Shown here: positions 1 to 10,557 of the stretch, piece after piece
How the letters are laid out: the number at the start of each line of letters is the position of its first letter
Position numbering within the stretch: position 1 is the first letter of the stretch
From: Cytobacillus solani
GTDB taxonomy: Bacteria; Bacillota; Bacilli; Bacillales; Cytobacillaceae
NCBI RefSeq assembly: GCF_001420595.1
Contig: NZ_LJIX01000006.1
Coordinates: 2,006,402-2,070,401 of the forward strand
Reading direction: 5' to 3'
DNA: 64,000 nt
Position numbers and translations under genes: made by a program
Notes under the pieces: generated by a model
The model's input: only the letters and a program-made list of their open reading frames with translations
The model's database searches: none
Told to the model about the DNA's origin: nothing

Positions 1-1
1 A

Positions 2-301
2 CAAGGACTTTCTCCGGAAGTGTTATTTACATTTGCCCAGGAAGTTTCACGGATGAAACAGATTCGAGTCGTGGGGTTAATGACGATGGCCCCTTACGAG
101 CTCAATACTGAAGTGACTAGACCGGTTTTTAGAGAATTGAAACGATTACGCGATGAACTTAATGCAAGAGATATTTTTTCCTATCCCGTGCAACATCTTT
201 CCATGGGGATGTCCAATGATTTCGAAGTTGCGATCGAAGAAGGGGCTACCTGGTTGAGGCTTGGATCGGTATTAGTTGGAAAGGAGGCACATGAATCATG
301 A
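2..301 (+). CDS. ylmE: YggS/YlmE-type PLP homeostasis protein, C-terminal part
   Basis: The reading frame is open from the first bases of the window, so the N-terminus lies outside it. The visible part matches the C-terminal third of the PLPBP family, which binds PLP and buffers free B6 vitamers in the cytosol. Visible hallmarks are VVGLMTMAPYE, the LSMGMSNDFEVAIEEGAT segment and the closing RLGSVLVG phosphate-binding motif. Its stop TGA overlaps the ATG of the next fragment (ATGA), suggesting former translational coupling. It opens a long run of PLP-related genes. The part seen is undamaged, but whether the whole gene is intact cannot be told. Confidence 0.85.
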   Translation, partial: QGLSPEVLFTFAQEVSRMKQIRVVGLMTMAPYELNTEVTRPVFRELKRLRDELNARDIFSYPVQHLSMGMSNDFEVAIEEGATWLRLGSVLVGKEAHES

Positions 302-387
302 TGAAAATGGAAAGTCGCTTGGCCCAAATCGGATCGCAGAACGATCCTCAGACCGCAGCGGTAAGCTTCATCCAGTCCGGAAATTGA
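298..387 (+). pseudogene. N-terminal stub of cystathionine gamma-synthase-like PLP enzyme
   Basis: A short frame starting at the overlapping ATG reads MKMESRLAQIGSQNDPQT. This resembles the first residues of MetI/MetC trans-sulfuration enzymes, which begin K-E-T/S-x-L-A-Q-I-G and continue D-P-x-T-G-A-V. It stops after about 29 residues and runs directly into a serC 3' fragment. The family identification rests on these few residues only. Confidence 0.45.
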
Positions 388-552
388 GAATAAGTTAAGT
401 TGCTTGTTGAACTGGAGCAAGAAGGGTTCATGGGATTAAAAGGCCATCGGGATGCGGGGCATCTCCGTGCTTCCATTTATAATGCGGTACCTTATGAGCA
501 TTGCAAAGCACTGGCTGATTTTCTGACTGAGTTCCAAAAGAGGAACGGCTGA
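388..552 (+). pseudogene. serC (phosphoserine aminotransferase) 3' fragment
   Basis: This is about 50 codons in one frame ending at TGA 550-552. They contain GFMGLKGHRDAGHLRASIYNA and a closing ADFLTEFQKRNG, the typical C-terminus of phosphoserine aminotransferase (PLP fold type I). The rest of the enzyme is absent. A separate serC 5' fragment lies at 14.6 kb, but it is more AT-rich and in a different context, so the two are probably not halves of one gene. The fragment is joined directly to a cystathionine-synthase-like start. Confidence 0.75.
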
Positions 553-1005
553 ATAACCATTATGTGTACCTATGATAACGATAAGCAATTTGAGATTGAT
601 CATACCCATATCCTTTTTTATAATCTAAATTAAGTAGCAAATGTACAGAAACAATAAAGTTGTTCAAAAATAAAAAAGTCGTTTAAAAGTTAATAAAGTT
701 ATTTAAAAAGGCTGTATTCGTAAAGATGTTGTTTTTCGTAAAAGTCCAAAAGCCGACTACTAAAAATGGTTGTTTAGCGGTACTTATTGCGTATGCACAG
801 CACTTTTCTCAAAGTGATTAATGAAATTTAACGTTTTTATTATCTTTTGAATCATTATTTTGATTTAAATAGCAAAAATGTTTGAGAAAAGAGCCTTTAA
901 AAATGAGAGCCGATACTTAAAAATAGTGTCGGCTTTTTCTGATTAAGGTATAATAATTGTAAGAATTTTCATCCGAATATTGAGCAGTAAGGAGCGTGGT
1001 TAGAG
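553..1005. other. AT-rich intergenic stretch without a supported gene
   Basis: No convincing reading frame is seen. The stretch near 627-650 (ATAATCTAAATTAAGTAGCA...) resembles the sequence just upstream of the second thioredoxin-like gene near 9250-9275, so it may mark the edge of a duplicated block. A terminator-like hairpin lies at its right end. Confidence 0.5.
908..938 (+). terminator. Terminator-like hairpin
   Basis: The arms AGCCGATAC and GTGTCGGCT pair with one mismatch around an A-rich loop and are followed by a run of T. Confidence 0.6.
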
Positions 1006-1332
1006 ATGAGTAACATTGCAAATACATATAAATTACCTTATTATGCAGTTGTCTTTGCTTCTGAGCGAACAGAAGGTGACAATGGTTATGGTGTAATGGC
1101 AGCAAAAATGGTTGAATTAGCAAGTAAACAAAAAGGATATTTAGGTGTCGAAAGTGCAAGAGATTCAGATTTGGGCATTACCGTTTCTTACTGGAAAACA
1201 CTCGAGGATATTACTGCTTGGAAAGCAAATGCAGCTCACCAAATCGCTCAAGAACGTGGAAAAAAAGAGTGGTATAGTCGATTCACATTACGTGTATGTA
1301 AAGTAGAACGTGATTATCTATTTGAAATGTAA
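1006..1332 (+). CDS. Antibiotic biosynthesis monooxygenase (ABM) domain protein, HmoB/YqjZ-like
   Basis: This is a 108-residue protein starting at ATG after an AGGAGCG ribosome binding site. The small alpha/beta ABM pattern is visible: YYAVVFASER, a helix VMAAKMVELASKQKGYLG, GITVSYWKTLEDITAWK, then HQIAQERGKKEWYSRF. Members of this family act as heme-degrading or quinol oxygenases. The YqjZ-like branch is common in Bacillus but its substrate is unclear. A perfect hairpin follows the stop, so it is probably monocistronic. It appears intact. Confidence 0.75.
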   Translation: MSNIANTYKLPYYAVVFASERTEGDNGYGVMAAKMVELASKQKGYLGVESARDSDLGITVSYWKTLEDITAWKANAAHQIAQERGKKEWYSRFTLRVCKVERDYLFEM

Positions 1333-1439
1333 TGTAAGGTAAGGGGTAAAAGTTGAGATTAGGTAACCGAATTAAACAACTTTATTATTCATTTTTGAAG
1401 TAGTCAAAATTTGTATCTGATAATTTTTTAACAACTTTA

Positions 1440-1476
1440 AAGAGCTTTACTACATACGAATTGTAGTAAAGCTCTT
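1440..1476 (+). terminator. Perfect 15-bp stem terminator after ABM gene
   Basis: The 15-nt arms AAGAGCTTTACTACA and TGTAGTAAAGCTCTT are exact complements around a 7-nt loop. The downstream T-tract is weak. Confidence 0.65.
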
Positions 1477-1554
1477 ATTGTTCTACATCAAAATTAAACG
1501 ACTTTATTAGCTCTATACAGCAAAGCTACATTAAAAACGAAGGAGTGAATGTCA

Positions 1555-1791
1555 ATGGCACAAGCAGTTTTTTATCATGCAGGTTGTCCAGTTTGTGTAG
1601 ATGCAGAGCAAGTGGTGGTTGATTATCTTGACAAATCGAAAATTACTACGGAGATTGTGCATCTCGGTACAGCACAAAACCGGATTGAAGAAGCGGAGAA
1701 GGCAGGTGTTAAATCCGTTCCAGCTTTGGTGATTGACGGAAATGTATATCATATCAATTTTGGTGCAAGTCTCGAGGATGTAAAAAGTTAA
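1555..1791 (+). CDS. Thioredoxin/glutaredoxin-like protein with CPVC motif (block 1)
   Basis: This 78-residue protein has HAGCPVCVDAEQ near its N-terminus, a redox Cys-x-x-Cys, and a cis-Pro region SVPALVIDGNVYHINFGASL. The ATG at 1555 was chosen because AAGGAG sits about 9 nt upstream; an in-frame ATG at 1549 is too close to it. A near-identical paralogue lies at 9303-9539, and both are followed by a hairpin terminator and a MarR-type gene. A thiol-disulfide exchange role is likely, but the partner is unknown. This copy appears intact although its neighbours are damaged. Confidence 0.8.
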   Translation: MAQAVFYHAGCPVCVDAEQVVVDYLDKSKITTEIVHLGTAQNRIEEAEKAGVKSVPALVIDGNVYHINFGASLEDVKS

Positions 1792-1798
1792 ACATTGC

Positions 1799-1830
1799 AA
1801 AAGAGGGTGCCCTAAGCGGCACCTTCTTTT
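1799..1830 (+). terminator. Terminator after thioredoxin-like gene (block 1)
   Basis: GGTGCC and GGCACC arms, flanked by A-rich and T-rich runs, follow the stop codon. Confidence 0.7.
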
Positions 1831-1932
1831 GTCAACACATTTCATTGGATCTGCTTTTATCCGACTTATTTTGAATGTAATATTAAGAGACATCTATCCC
1901 GCTGTTACGGGGCACCGTCAGAGGTAAGCAAA

Positions 1933-2512
1933 ATGAATATGGAAGGTAAGACTGATCCTCAGCATCGAAAGGATAATCGCTCAGCGTGCATCGGCATGGC
2001 CTTGTTCCGAATGTCCCAGGCGATCAAAAAAGTAACGCAAGCCGAGAGCGATACTCTGGGATTATCCCCTGTACAAATCTAGGCACTGCTGTTCACTGCT
2101 CACACACGAAGCGATGTGGCTACGGTAGGCAACTTCGCCAATACGATCGGTACGACTCATGTAACGGCTGTGAGCAAAAAGCCGAAGATCGTCGAGTGAC
2201 CTTGCTCTCTTTAACTTGGGAAGGGAGATCCTTAACAAGCTTGACAATTGGGGACATCTACTAGATGATGCGCTCCAGCCTATTCCGGAGGAGTTGCTGG
2301 CGCATTTCGAGATTGGGATTGGCTCTATTATTTCTACCCTGCAAAAGGAGGGGCATCTCATTGTATCGGAACCCTGTCTAGGTTGCATTCATTTTCTCCC
2401 GAATACCGGCGATATAGCAGCGCCTCATTATTGCAAGATGATCCAAAAGTATCTTACCCACGAAGCCTCACTTCAAGAATTCCCCGAACATACTTCCTTA
2501 TTCAAAGTATAG
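1933..2512 (+). pseudogene. MarR-family regulator, broken copy (block 1)
   Basis: From ATG 1933 the frame reads as the N-terminus of the intact MarR-type protein at 9686-10312. It meets an in-frame TAG where the intact copy has Gln (SPVQTQ). The recognition helix region after TTHVTAV has lost about 20 codons, and a frameshift follows near 2216. The C-terminus, with GIGSIISTLQ and the Cys motif CLGC...HYC, remains readable to 2512. The lesions rule out a functional regulator. Confidence 0.8.
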
Positions 2513-2639
2513 AATGGCAGTGGATGAACGCCATCCTTGCATCTGGCTTGATTTCCTTTTTCTTTATCATAGTTATATCCTATCGTTATTATATAATTAA
2601 TTGAATTGAACAATGATTCAACTCAATTTATGATTAATA

Positions 2640-3719
2640 ATGTTGATGCCTGTATTTGTCACTCCTGAGAGAGACAAGCGATGGGGGATCGATCATGGCA
2701 TCTCTATTCGTTCAGTGAAGAAAGCGATTGAAAGGCATACGGACGCCAAAGCGGTGCTCGTAATCAATCCAACCTATTTCAGTGTATGTACCGATCTGAA
2801 AGCCATTGTTGATTTAGCTCATAATTACGGCATACCGGTACTTGTTGACGAGGCGCACGGGGCATTGCTCCACTTTCATAACATGCTTCCGTTGTCCGCC
2901 ATGTAGGCTGGAGCAGATATGGCTGCAACAAGCATGCACAATCTTGGTGGATCACTGACACAAAGCTCGCTGCTCCATATCAAAAAAGGGCATATTCAAC
3001 GTGAAAAAGTAAAACCATCTTTAGCATGCTGACAATCACATCCACTTCTTATATTCTTTTGGCTTCCCTGGACGCAGCACGGAAGCATCTTGCCTTGAAT
3101 GAATCGAAAATGGCTGCAAAAGCAATTCAACTGGCAGAGTACGCTAGAGTTCAAATCAACCAAATTCCCGGTCTGGCTTCTTTCGGAAGGGAGATTCTGT
3201 GGACGGATGCGGCCTTTGATTTCGACCCTACGAAGCTTACCGTACATGTCCGAGAGTTAGGCATTACCGGATATGCTGCGGAAGTACTGCAATATTGAAG
3301 TAGAACTGAGCGATTTGTACAACATTCTTTGCTTAATCACACCAGGTGATTCGACAGAAACGGTAGATTGCTTGCTGGACGCTTTAACTGAACTAGCCAA
3401 AGCTCATCAAAAACCAAAAGCGGAAGCTGAAGCCATTGATGTAAAATTACCTGAAATTCCGCTGCTTACTTTGACACCGAGAGATGCTTTTTATGGGGAG
3501 GTTGAACTTATTCCTTTTGAGCAATATGCCGGGCGTATTATGGCAGAGTCCGTTTATGTCTATCCTCCGGGTATTCCTATTTTACTGCCTGGAGAAGTCA
3601 TCGCGGAACAACATATTCGTTACATTCGAGAGCATTTGGAAGTTGGTCTTCCTGTAAGAGGACCTCAAGATTTAAAAGTGCAAAATATCAAGGTGGTTAT
3701 CGAAACCAAGGCAATTTAG
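2640..3719 (+). pseudogene. Orn/Lys/Arg decarboxylase (PLP), degenerate
   Basis: Three overlapping frames together encode most of a group III basic amino acid decarboxylase. They show VLVINPTYFSVCTDL, VLVDEAHGALL, the PLP site and a C-terminal domain with YPPGIPILLPGE. Lesions are a missing N-terminal portion, an in-frame TAG after the aspartate/histidine region (about 2905), and a frameshift near 3295. In the conserved SxHKxxGSLTQSS PLP motif the lysine is asparagine (SMHNLGGSLTQSS). It cannot be active. The second block has no counterpart. Confidence 0.85.
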
Positions 3720-3736
3720 CCAAAGAGGGAGCATCT

Positions 3737-5782
<2,046 letters not shown>

Positions 5783-5783
5783 G

Positions 5784-5927
5784 GTGAGGATTCATTACTT
5801 GCAGCATGTTCCGTTTGAATCGCCTGAACGAATAGCGGATTGGGTTATGGATAAAGGCTATGCGTTGAGCGGTACTTTATTATATGAAAGCACACATTTC
5901 CTACTTCAGTCGGAGTTCGATTTGTGA
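5784..5927 (+). pseudogene. Class I glutamine amidotransferase N-terminal fragment
   Basis: This is a 47-codon frame from GTG, just after sufS. It reads RIHYLQHVPFESPERI and then a SGTLLYES segment, like the start of GMP-synthase-like GATase proteins. It ends before the oxyanion-hole and catalytic cysteine regions, so it is a non-functional remnant. Confidence 0.55.
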
Positions 5928-5946
5928 AAAATAGGAGGTTTTTAAT

Positions 5947-6573
5947 ATGATTCAAGCCGTTATATTTGATGTGGATGGTACTCTTCTTAATTCAGACCAA
6001 GCGATCATTTTGGCTTTGCAGCAAGTTTTAAGAGAAGAAAAGAAAATGGAGTACCCAAGTGAAGAATTGATTCCTGTATTGGGTATGACTAGTGAAAATT
6101 GTTTGAACTTCTTGGGGGTTTCAGATGTAAAGCGCGTTGCTGAAAAGCTAACGCTTTATGTAAAAAGGAATAATCATATGATGATCCTCTATCCTGGGAT
6201 TGAAGAGATGCTTAAAAAGTTGGTTGGAAAAGGCATTCATACGGGTGTTGTTACATCCAAAACACTCGAGGAATTCATAGTTGATTTTATGCCTCATGGT
6301 ATAAGCGAACTCTTCTCACACATTATTTGTGCAGACGATACGTCTAGGCATAAGCCTGAGCCTGACCCGCTGCTCAAGTATGTAGAACAAACCAAGATCA
6401 ACCCGACGACAACGCTTTATGTCGGAGATACTGTATTTGATCAGAAATGCGCGAACGGGGCTCAAATCGATTTCGCCTTAGCGATGTGGGGGGCCAAGCA
6501 ACCAGAGCGTACTGTGGCAAAATACAGTTTAAATCGACCTGATGATCTACTCCGCATTGTAGGTCTTGAATGA
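5947..6573 (+). CDS. HAD-superfamily phosphatase (phosphoglycolate phosphatase-like)
   Basis: This 208-residue protein follows a strong AGGAGG site. All HAD motifs are visible: motif I FDVDGTLL (nucleophile Asp 8, acid Asp 10), motif II VVTSKT, motif III lysine in SRHKPEPDPL and motif IV YVGDTVFDQ. The helical cap between motifs I and II is of the C1 type found in PpaX/Gph phosphatases. The substrate cannot be read from sequence. Some HAD enzymes dephosphorylate PLP, and the neighbourhood makes that worth testing, but it is inference only. Confidence 0.8.
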   Translation: MIQAVIFDVDGTLLNSDQAIILALQQVLREEKKMEYPSEELIPVLGMTSENCLNFLGVSDVKRVAEKLTLYVKRNNHMMILYPGIEEMLKKLVGKGIHTGVVTSKTLEEFIVDFMPHGISELFSHIICADDTSRHKPEPDPLLKYVEQTKINPTTTLYVGDTVFDQKCANGAQIDFALAMWGAKQPERTVAKYSLNRPDDLLRIVGLE

Positions 6574-6604
6574 TTCATTACCGCTCATGCATAGTATCGG
6601 CAAA

Positions 6605-6641
6605 ACATTGGCTGTGGTGCTTCACGCACCACAGCCAATGT
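6605..6641. repeat. Perfect 16-bp inverted repeat hairpin
   Basis: ACATTGGCTGTGGTGC, a 5-nt loop TTCAC, then the exact complement GCACCACAGCCAATGT. It lies shortly after the HAD phosphatase stop and has only a weak T stretch after it (TCGTATTTT). It probably terminates transcription from the left and marks the start of a fused gene fragment. Confidence 0.75.
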
Positions 6642-6840
6642 CGTATTTTCGCCGTTCCGGGATGGACGGCTTTGCGGTTGTCAGTGCGGCTTTGATGAAT
6701 GAACAGAAGGGGGTAGCAGCGATGTCTCAGGATCGGTATAGCAGACAGCAGAATTTCCGGCCGATTGGTGCTGCTGGCCAACAGGCCTTGGGGGATGCGC
6801 ATGTGTTGATCGTAGATGCGGGCGCGCTCGGCTCCGGTAA
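6642..6840 (+). pseudogene. moeA and moeB/thiF fragments fused
   Basis: A frame running through the hairpin gives YFRRSGMDGFAV, like the MoeA molybdopterin molybdotransferase motif around RSAMDGYA. After about ten residues it reads MSQDRYSRQQNFRPIGAAGQQ and then VLIVDAGALGSG. This is the N-terminus and start of the nucleotide-binding loop of MoeB/ThiF E1-like enzymes. Coding potential stops there, immediately before the AT-rich transporter gene. Both pieces are non-functional stubs. Confidence 0.65.
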
Positions 6841-6860
6841 AAGATTATAGGAGGAATAGT

Positions 6861-8057
6861 ATGTCTTTAAATATGGAGCAAATAAGTGTTAAAAGGAAAA
6901 ATGGTTTATTATTAGTTGTTGGAATTATGTTATTTGCTTCTACTTTACGTGTCCCATTAACATCAATTGGTTCATTGGTACCGATAATTCGCGATACTTT
7001 GGGAGTAAGTAATACTATTATAGGATTGGTTTCAACTTTACCATTACTGGCATTTGCATTTGTTTCACCATTTGTACCCAAGATAGCTAGCCGTATGGGA
7101 ATGGAAAGAACTATTTTCTTATCAATGGTTATACTCGGTCTCGGAATAGTTATTCGTCCCATTACTGGTATTAGCACATTGTTTATTGGTACAATCCTGA
7201 TTGGAATTTCTATTTCATTTGGAAATGTATTATTACCAAGTCTTATAAAAATGAACTTTCCATTTAAAGTAGGTTTAATGACGGGGTTTTATGCATTGTT
7301 TAAGAGCGTTTTTGGTGCATTAGCTTCAGGTCTTAGTGTACCAATTTCAAAGATTGACAGTTTTGGGTGGCAAGGTGCATTAGGTATATGGGTAATCTTA
7401 GTAATCATTAGCCTATTTATTTGGTATTCCCAAGTTAAAAATCCGGTTCCAAAACCTGAATTGGAATCCGATCAAAAGAAAACGAATATGTGGACTTCTT
7501 TCACTGCCTGGCAAGTAACTTTATTCATGGGACTTCAATCGTTGATGTATTATACATGTTTAACATGGTTACCTGATATCTTACAGTTCCATGGGTATTC
7601 GTCCAGTCAAGCAGGGTGGATACTTTCACTCATGTTATTTGCGCTCATTCCAGTTAACTTTTTAATCCCAGTTATTGCCGATAAAATGAAGAATCAAAAA
7701 ATATTAGGAGCTTTGACAGGAGCTGTTTTTCTTCTTGGCACAATCGGTTTATTTAGTGCTAATATTGTTTTGATTACTATCTCAGTAATTTTAATTGGAA
7801 TTGGCTGCGGTAGTGGATATAGTTTGTCAATGATGTTTTTTACATTACGAACTAAAAATGGTTATGAGGCATCAGAATTGTCGGGAATGGCTCAATCTTT
7901 TGGTTATTTCCTTGCGGCTTTAGGACCAATTCTTTTTGGTGGGCTGCACGATTTAATAGGAAGTTGGATTACGCCGCTATTCATGTTACTTTTTATTGCG
8001 ATGATTATTTTCATAACAGGGGTGCTTGCTGGTAGAAAAGTAATGATAAATAATTAG
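6861..8057 (+). CDS. MFS transporter, CynX/NimT family
   Basis: This is a roughly 398-residue, very hydrophobic protein with about twelve predicted membrane segments. The start ATG 6861 follows TAGGAGGAA. The N-terminal pattern ASTLRVPLTSIGSLVPIIRD and the SRMGMERT loop fit the cyanate/2-nitroimidazole exporter family (YycB in B. subtilis). The substrate is not predictable. Base composition shifts here from the GC-richer mosaic on the left to AT-rich sequence, so this gene probably arrived separately. It appears intact. Confidence 0.8.
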   Translation: MSLNMEQISVKRKNGLLLVVGIMLFASTLRVPLTSIGSLVPIIRDTLGVSNTIIGLVSTLPLLAFAFVSPFVPKIASRMGMERTIFLSMVILGLGIVIRPITGISTLFIGTILIGISISFGNVLLPSLIKMNFPFKVGLMTGFYALFKSVFGALASGLSVPISKIDSFGWQGALGIWVILVIISLFIWYSQVKNPVPKPELESDQKKTNMWTSFTAWQVTLFMGLQSLMYYTCLTWLPDILQFHGYSSSQAGWILSLMLFALIPVNFLIPVIADKMKNQKILGALTGAVFLLGTIGLFSANIVLITISVILIGIGCGSGYSLSMMFFTLRTKNGYEASELSGMAQSFGYFLAALGPILFGGLHDLIGSWITPLFMLLFIAMIIFITGVLAGRKVMINN

Positions 8058-8235
8058 TTTTATATATCGCTAGTGGAATTCTTACTTTAATTTTGATAAA
8101 CATTTATAGAATATTAAGAAGCCACTTTTCAAAAATAATAGGATTAACAGTTTGAAAGATATCGTCGTATATTTATATACTTAAACAAATGGGTAGATTA
8201 TTTTAAGCAAATAAAAGGATAAAGGGGATAAGGTA

Positions 8236-8634
8236 ATGCTAACAGAAAAAGTTCATATTGCCGTACCAACAGCTTTTTATGAAGATGAATCTTTAAACGT
8301 TCAAGGAACAATAAGCCATATAAGAAACTTAAATAAACAAGGTGCAAAATCTGTTCTTGTTTCTGGAACTACTGGAGAACAGCATAGTCTAAACCTTCAA
8401 GAGAAATTTGACATCATTGACGGATTAGAACTGGAAGAAGAACTCATGAATAATATGGAAGTTATCTTTGGTGTGGCTTCAATTAAACAAAGATTAAGTG
8501 CAAAAGAAGGCGAAAAAATTGATAAGATTATGGGCCAAATTTATGAAGGAAATGCTATTGTAAATGTGAAAAAAGTTATTAATCAGCAAGGCATCCCGAT
8601 AGGAGTTTATAGGAGTCCTATAGGAAATGTATAA
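8236..8634 (+). pseudogene. Dihydrodipicolinate synthase/NAL-family aldolase, internally deleted
   Basis: The N-terminal 90 residues carry IAVPTAFYEDESLN and the GTTGE phosphate/carboxylate motif of DapA-like Schiff-base aldolases. The sequence then jumps in frame to a C-terminal stretch ending IPIGVYRSPIG. At 132 residues against about 290 for the family, the middle of the TIM barrel with the catalytic lysine is missing. A good AAGGGGATAAGG site precedes the ATG, so it could still be translated, but not as an aldolase. Confidence 0.7.
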
Positions 8635-9302
8635 ATACCTTATTATTTTGATGGCTCCAAATATAGAGTCCTATATATCTATTTTTAGAAAATGTCAAAA
8701 ACACTTGCTACTTCGGTCATGTGAGGTTCGAGCTGCGTTAGTAATTATGAAATTGATTATTTTTTTCATTTCACAACTTCGCCTGATACTTTTGACTAAT
8801 ACCTATTATCACTAGCGTAGCTTTGAAAATTACTTACTTTGTATCTATGTCAATAATAAAAATGAAGATCATACTTCAAAACTAATTCCTTTATAACATC
8901 TTGACCGCGATATATCTCCTTTATTTTATGAATATGACATGAATCTTGCTTCGATAACTTCTAGTAATATAAAAGATTATTTGTTCACTAGTTCCTCTAT
9001 GATACTTTATATCAATGTTGAACCTTTCAATAATCAAAACATACCCCAGTACAAGCCCTATCTCTTGATAATGATCAGAAAATAATTCGGCGCTTGTTAA
9101 GCGACGATCTAGATAATTTTTGTTAATTCTTTTGATTGTTAAATAAAACATAACTTCGATAGAAGCTGATAATGCTTTTGAAAAACTCAATTAGTTTTAC
9201 CTATGGATATCATAGGTAATTTGATATTGTTTACTTTTATGGTACCTTCTAGAATTTAAATTAAGTAGCAATGCTACAAAAAAATATGGGAGATGATTGT
9301 AA
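8635..9302. other. AT-rich gap with a possible minus-strand remnant
   Basis: Only one frame deserves mention: minus strand 9190-8921, 89 residues. Its core ASIEVMFYLTIKRINKNYL and EIGLVLGYVLI faintly resembles four-helix-bundle proteins (23S rRNA intervening-sequence family). No ribosome binding site is evident. The last 60 bases lead into the second thioredoxin-like gene and resemble bases 627-650. Confidence 0.3.
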
Positions 9303-9539
9303 ATGTCAAAAGCAATTTTTTATCATGCAGGTTGTCCAGTTTGTGTAGATGCGGAGCAAATGGTTCTTGATTATCTTGACAAATCAAAAATTACTCCGGA
9401 AGTGGTGCATCTTGGCACAGACCTAAATCGTATTGAAGAAGCAGAAAAGGTTGGAGTAAAATCAGTCCCAGCATTGGTGATCGGTGAAAATGTATATCAT
9501 ATCAATTTTGGTGCAAGTTTAACTGATGTTAAGGGATAA
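9303..9539 (+). CDS. Thioredoxin/glutaredoxin-like protein with CPVC motif (block 2)
   Basis: This 78-residue paralogue of 1555-1791 has the same HAGCPVCVDAEQ redox motif and SVPALVIGENVYHINFGASL ending. It is preceded by GGGAGATG and followed by a hairpin terminator, then by the intact MarR-type gene. The repeated pairing of this protein with a Cys-rich MarR regulator suggests a thiol- or metal-linked response unit. Confidence 0.8.
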   Translation: MSKAIFYHAGCPVCVDAEQMVLDYLDKSKITPEVVHLGTDLNRIEEAEKVGVKSVPALVIGENVYHINFGASLTDVKG

Positions 9540-9544
9540 GTTCT

Positions 9545-9580
9545 AAAAGAAGGTGCTGTTTGGGCACCTTCCTCTTTTTT
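9545..9580 (+). terminator. Terminator after thioredoxin-like gene (block 2)
   Basis: AAGGTGC and GCACCTT arms are followed by a T-rich run. Confidence 0.7.
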
Positions 9581-9685
9581 CAATAAGGTTTATTAAAACA
9601 TGCCTTTAATTAATCTTTCTACCACATATAATAAATAGAGAAACCTATATTATGCTTCATAGCATAATTATTTGATAAATTAAGT

Positions 9686-10312
9686 GTGGAAAGGTATGAA
9701 AATGTTATGATGTTCGATCCCCAACATCGAAAAGATAATCGATCTGCAAGAATGAGCATGGCTTTATTCCGAATCTCGCAGGCAATCAAAAAAATTACAC
9801 AGGCGGAAAGTGATGCACTCGGATTATCACCTGTACAAACTCAAGGACTATTATTTGCTGCTTATACTAGAAGTGATATGGCTAAAGTGGGGAATTTTGC
9901 TAGTACAATCGGTACAACACATGTAACAGCAGTTAAAATACTGAATAGATTGGTAGAAAAAAAACTAATTTATAAAACACAAAAGGCAGATGATAGACGT
10001 GTGACCCTAATTTCTTTAACTGAAAAAGGACAAAAGGTCATTTCTAACCTTGATGACTGGGAGCAAGCATTAGAGGATGCACTACAGTCTCTACCTGAAA
10101 ATGTTTTGTCACATTTAGAACTCGGACTTGGATCTGTTGTTTCTACTTTACGGACAAAAGGACATCTAGTTGTATCAGAACCTTGTTTAGGTTGTATTTA
10201 TTTTCGCCCAGGTACCGGTGACGCAGTTACACCTCATTATTGTGAGTTAATTCAAAAATATTTAACTCACGAGGCTTCCCTTAAAGAGTGTCCAGAACAC
10301 ACACCTTTTTAA
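9686..10312 (+). CDS. MarR-family regulator with Cys-rich C-terminus (block 2)
   Basis: This is a 208-residue protein starting at GTG. A winged-helix MarR core is visible: LGLSPVQTQGLLFAAY, TTHVTAVKILNRLVEKKLI, then the wing KADDRRVTLISLTEKG. It has a longer C-terminus than usual, with EPCLGCIYF, HYC and KECPEH. These cysteines and histidines could bind metal or sense redox. It lies between the thioredoxin-like gene and hemL and probably controls one or both. The homologous gene in block 1 is destroyed. Confidence 0.8.
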   Translation: MERYENVMMFDPQHRKDNRSARMSMALFRISQAIKKITQAESDALGLSPVQTQGLLFAAYTRSDMAKVGNFASTIGTTHVTAVKILNRLVEKKLIYKTQKADDRRVTLISLTEKGQKVISNLDDWEQALEDALQSLPENVLSHLELGLGSVVSTLRTKGHLVVSEPCLGCIYFRPGTGDAVTPHYCELIQKYLTHEASLKECPEHTPF

Positions 10313-10557
10313 AAAGTCAAAAAACTGGTGAAAAGAGTTTAATTTAGGAAGTTTCGTAACTATTCTATAGTCATAGGAAATAACTATCATAGTAAAATAA
10401 TCATAAAAATAAGTAATGATGATATTCTATATTAAGTTAATTTTTTGTGATAATTACCAATAATTATGTTTTAATTTTAAATCTTTATTTAAAAATAAAA
10501 GAAATATAGGGATTGAACTTATGAATGAGCAGAAGATTCATTGAGAGGGGAAAATAA

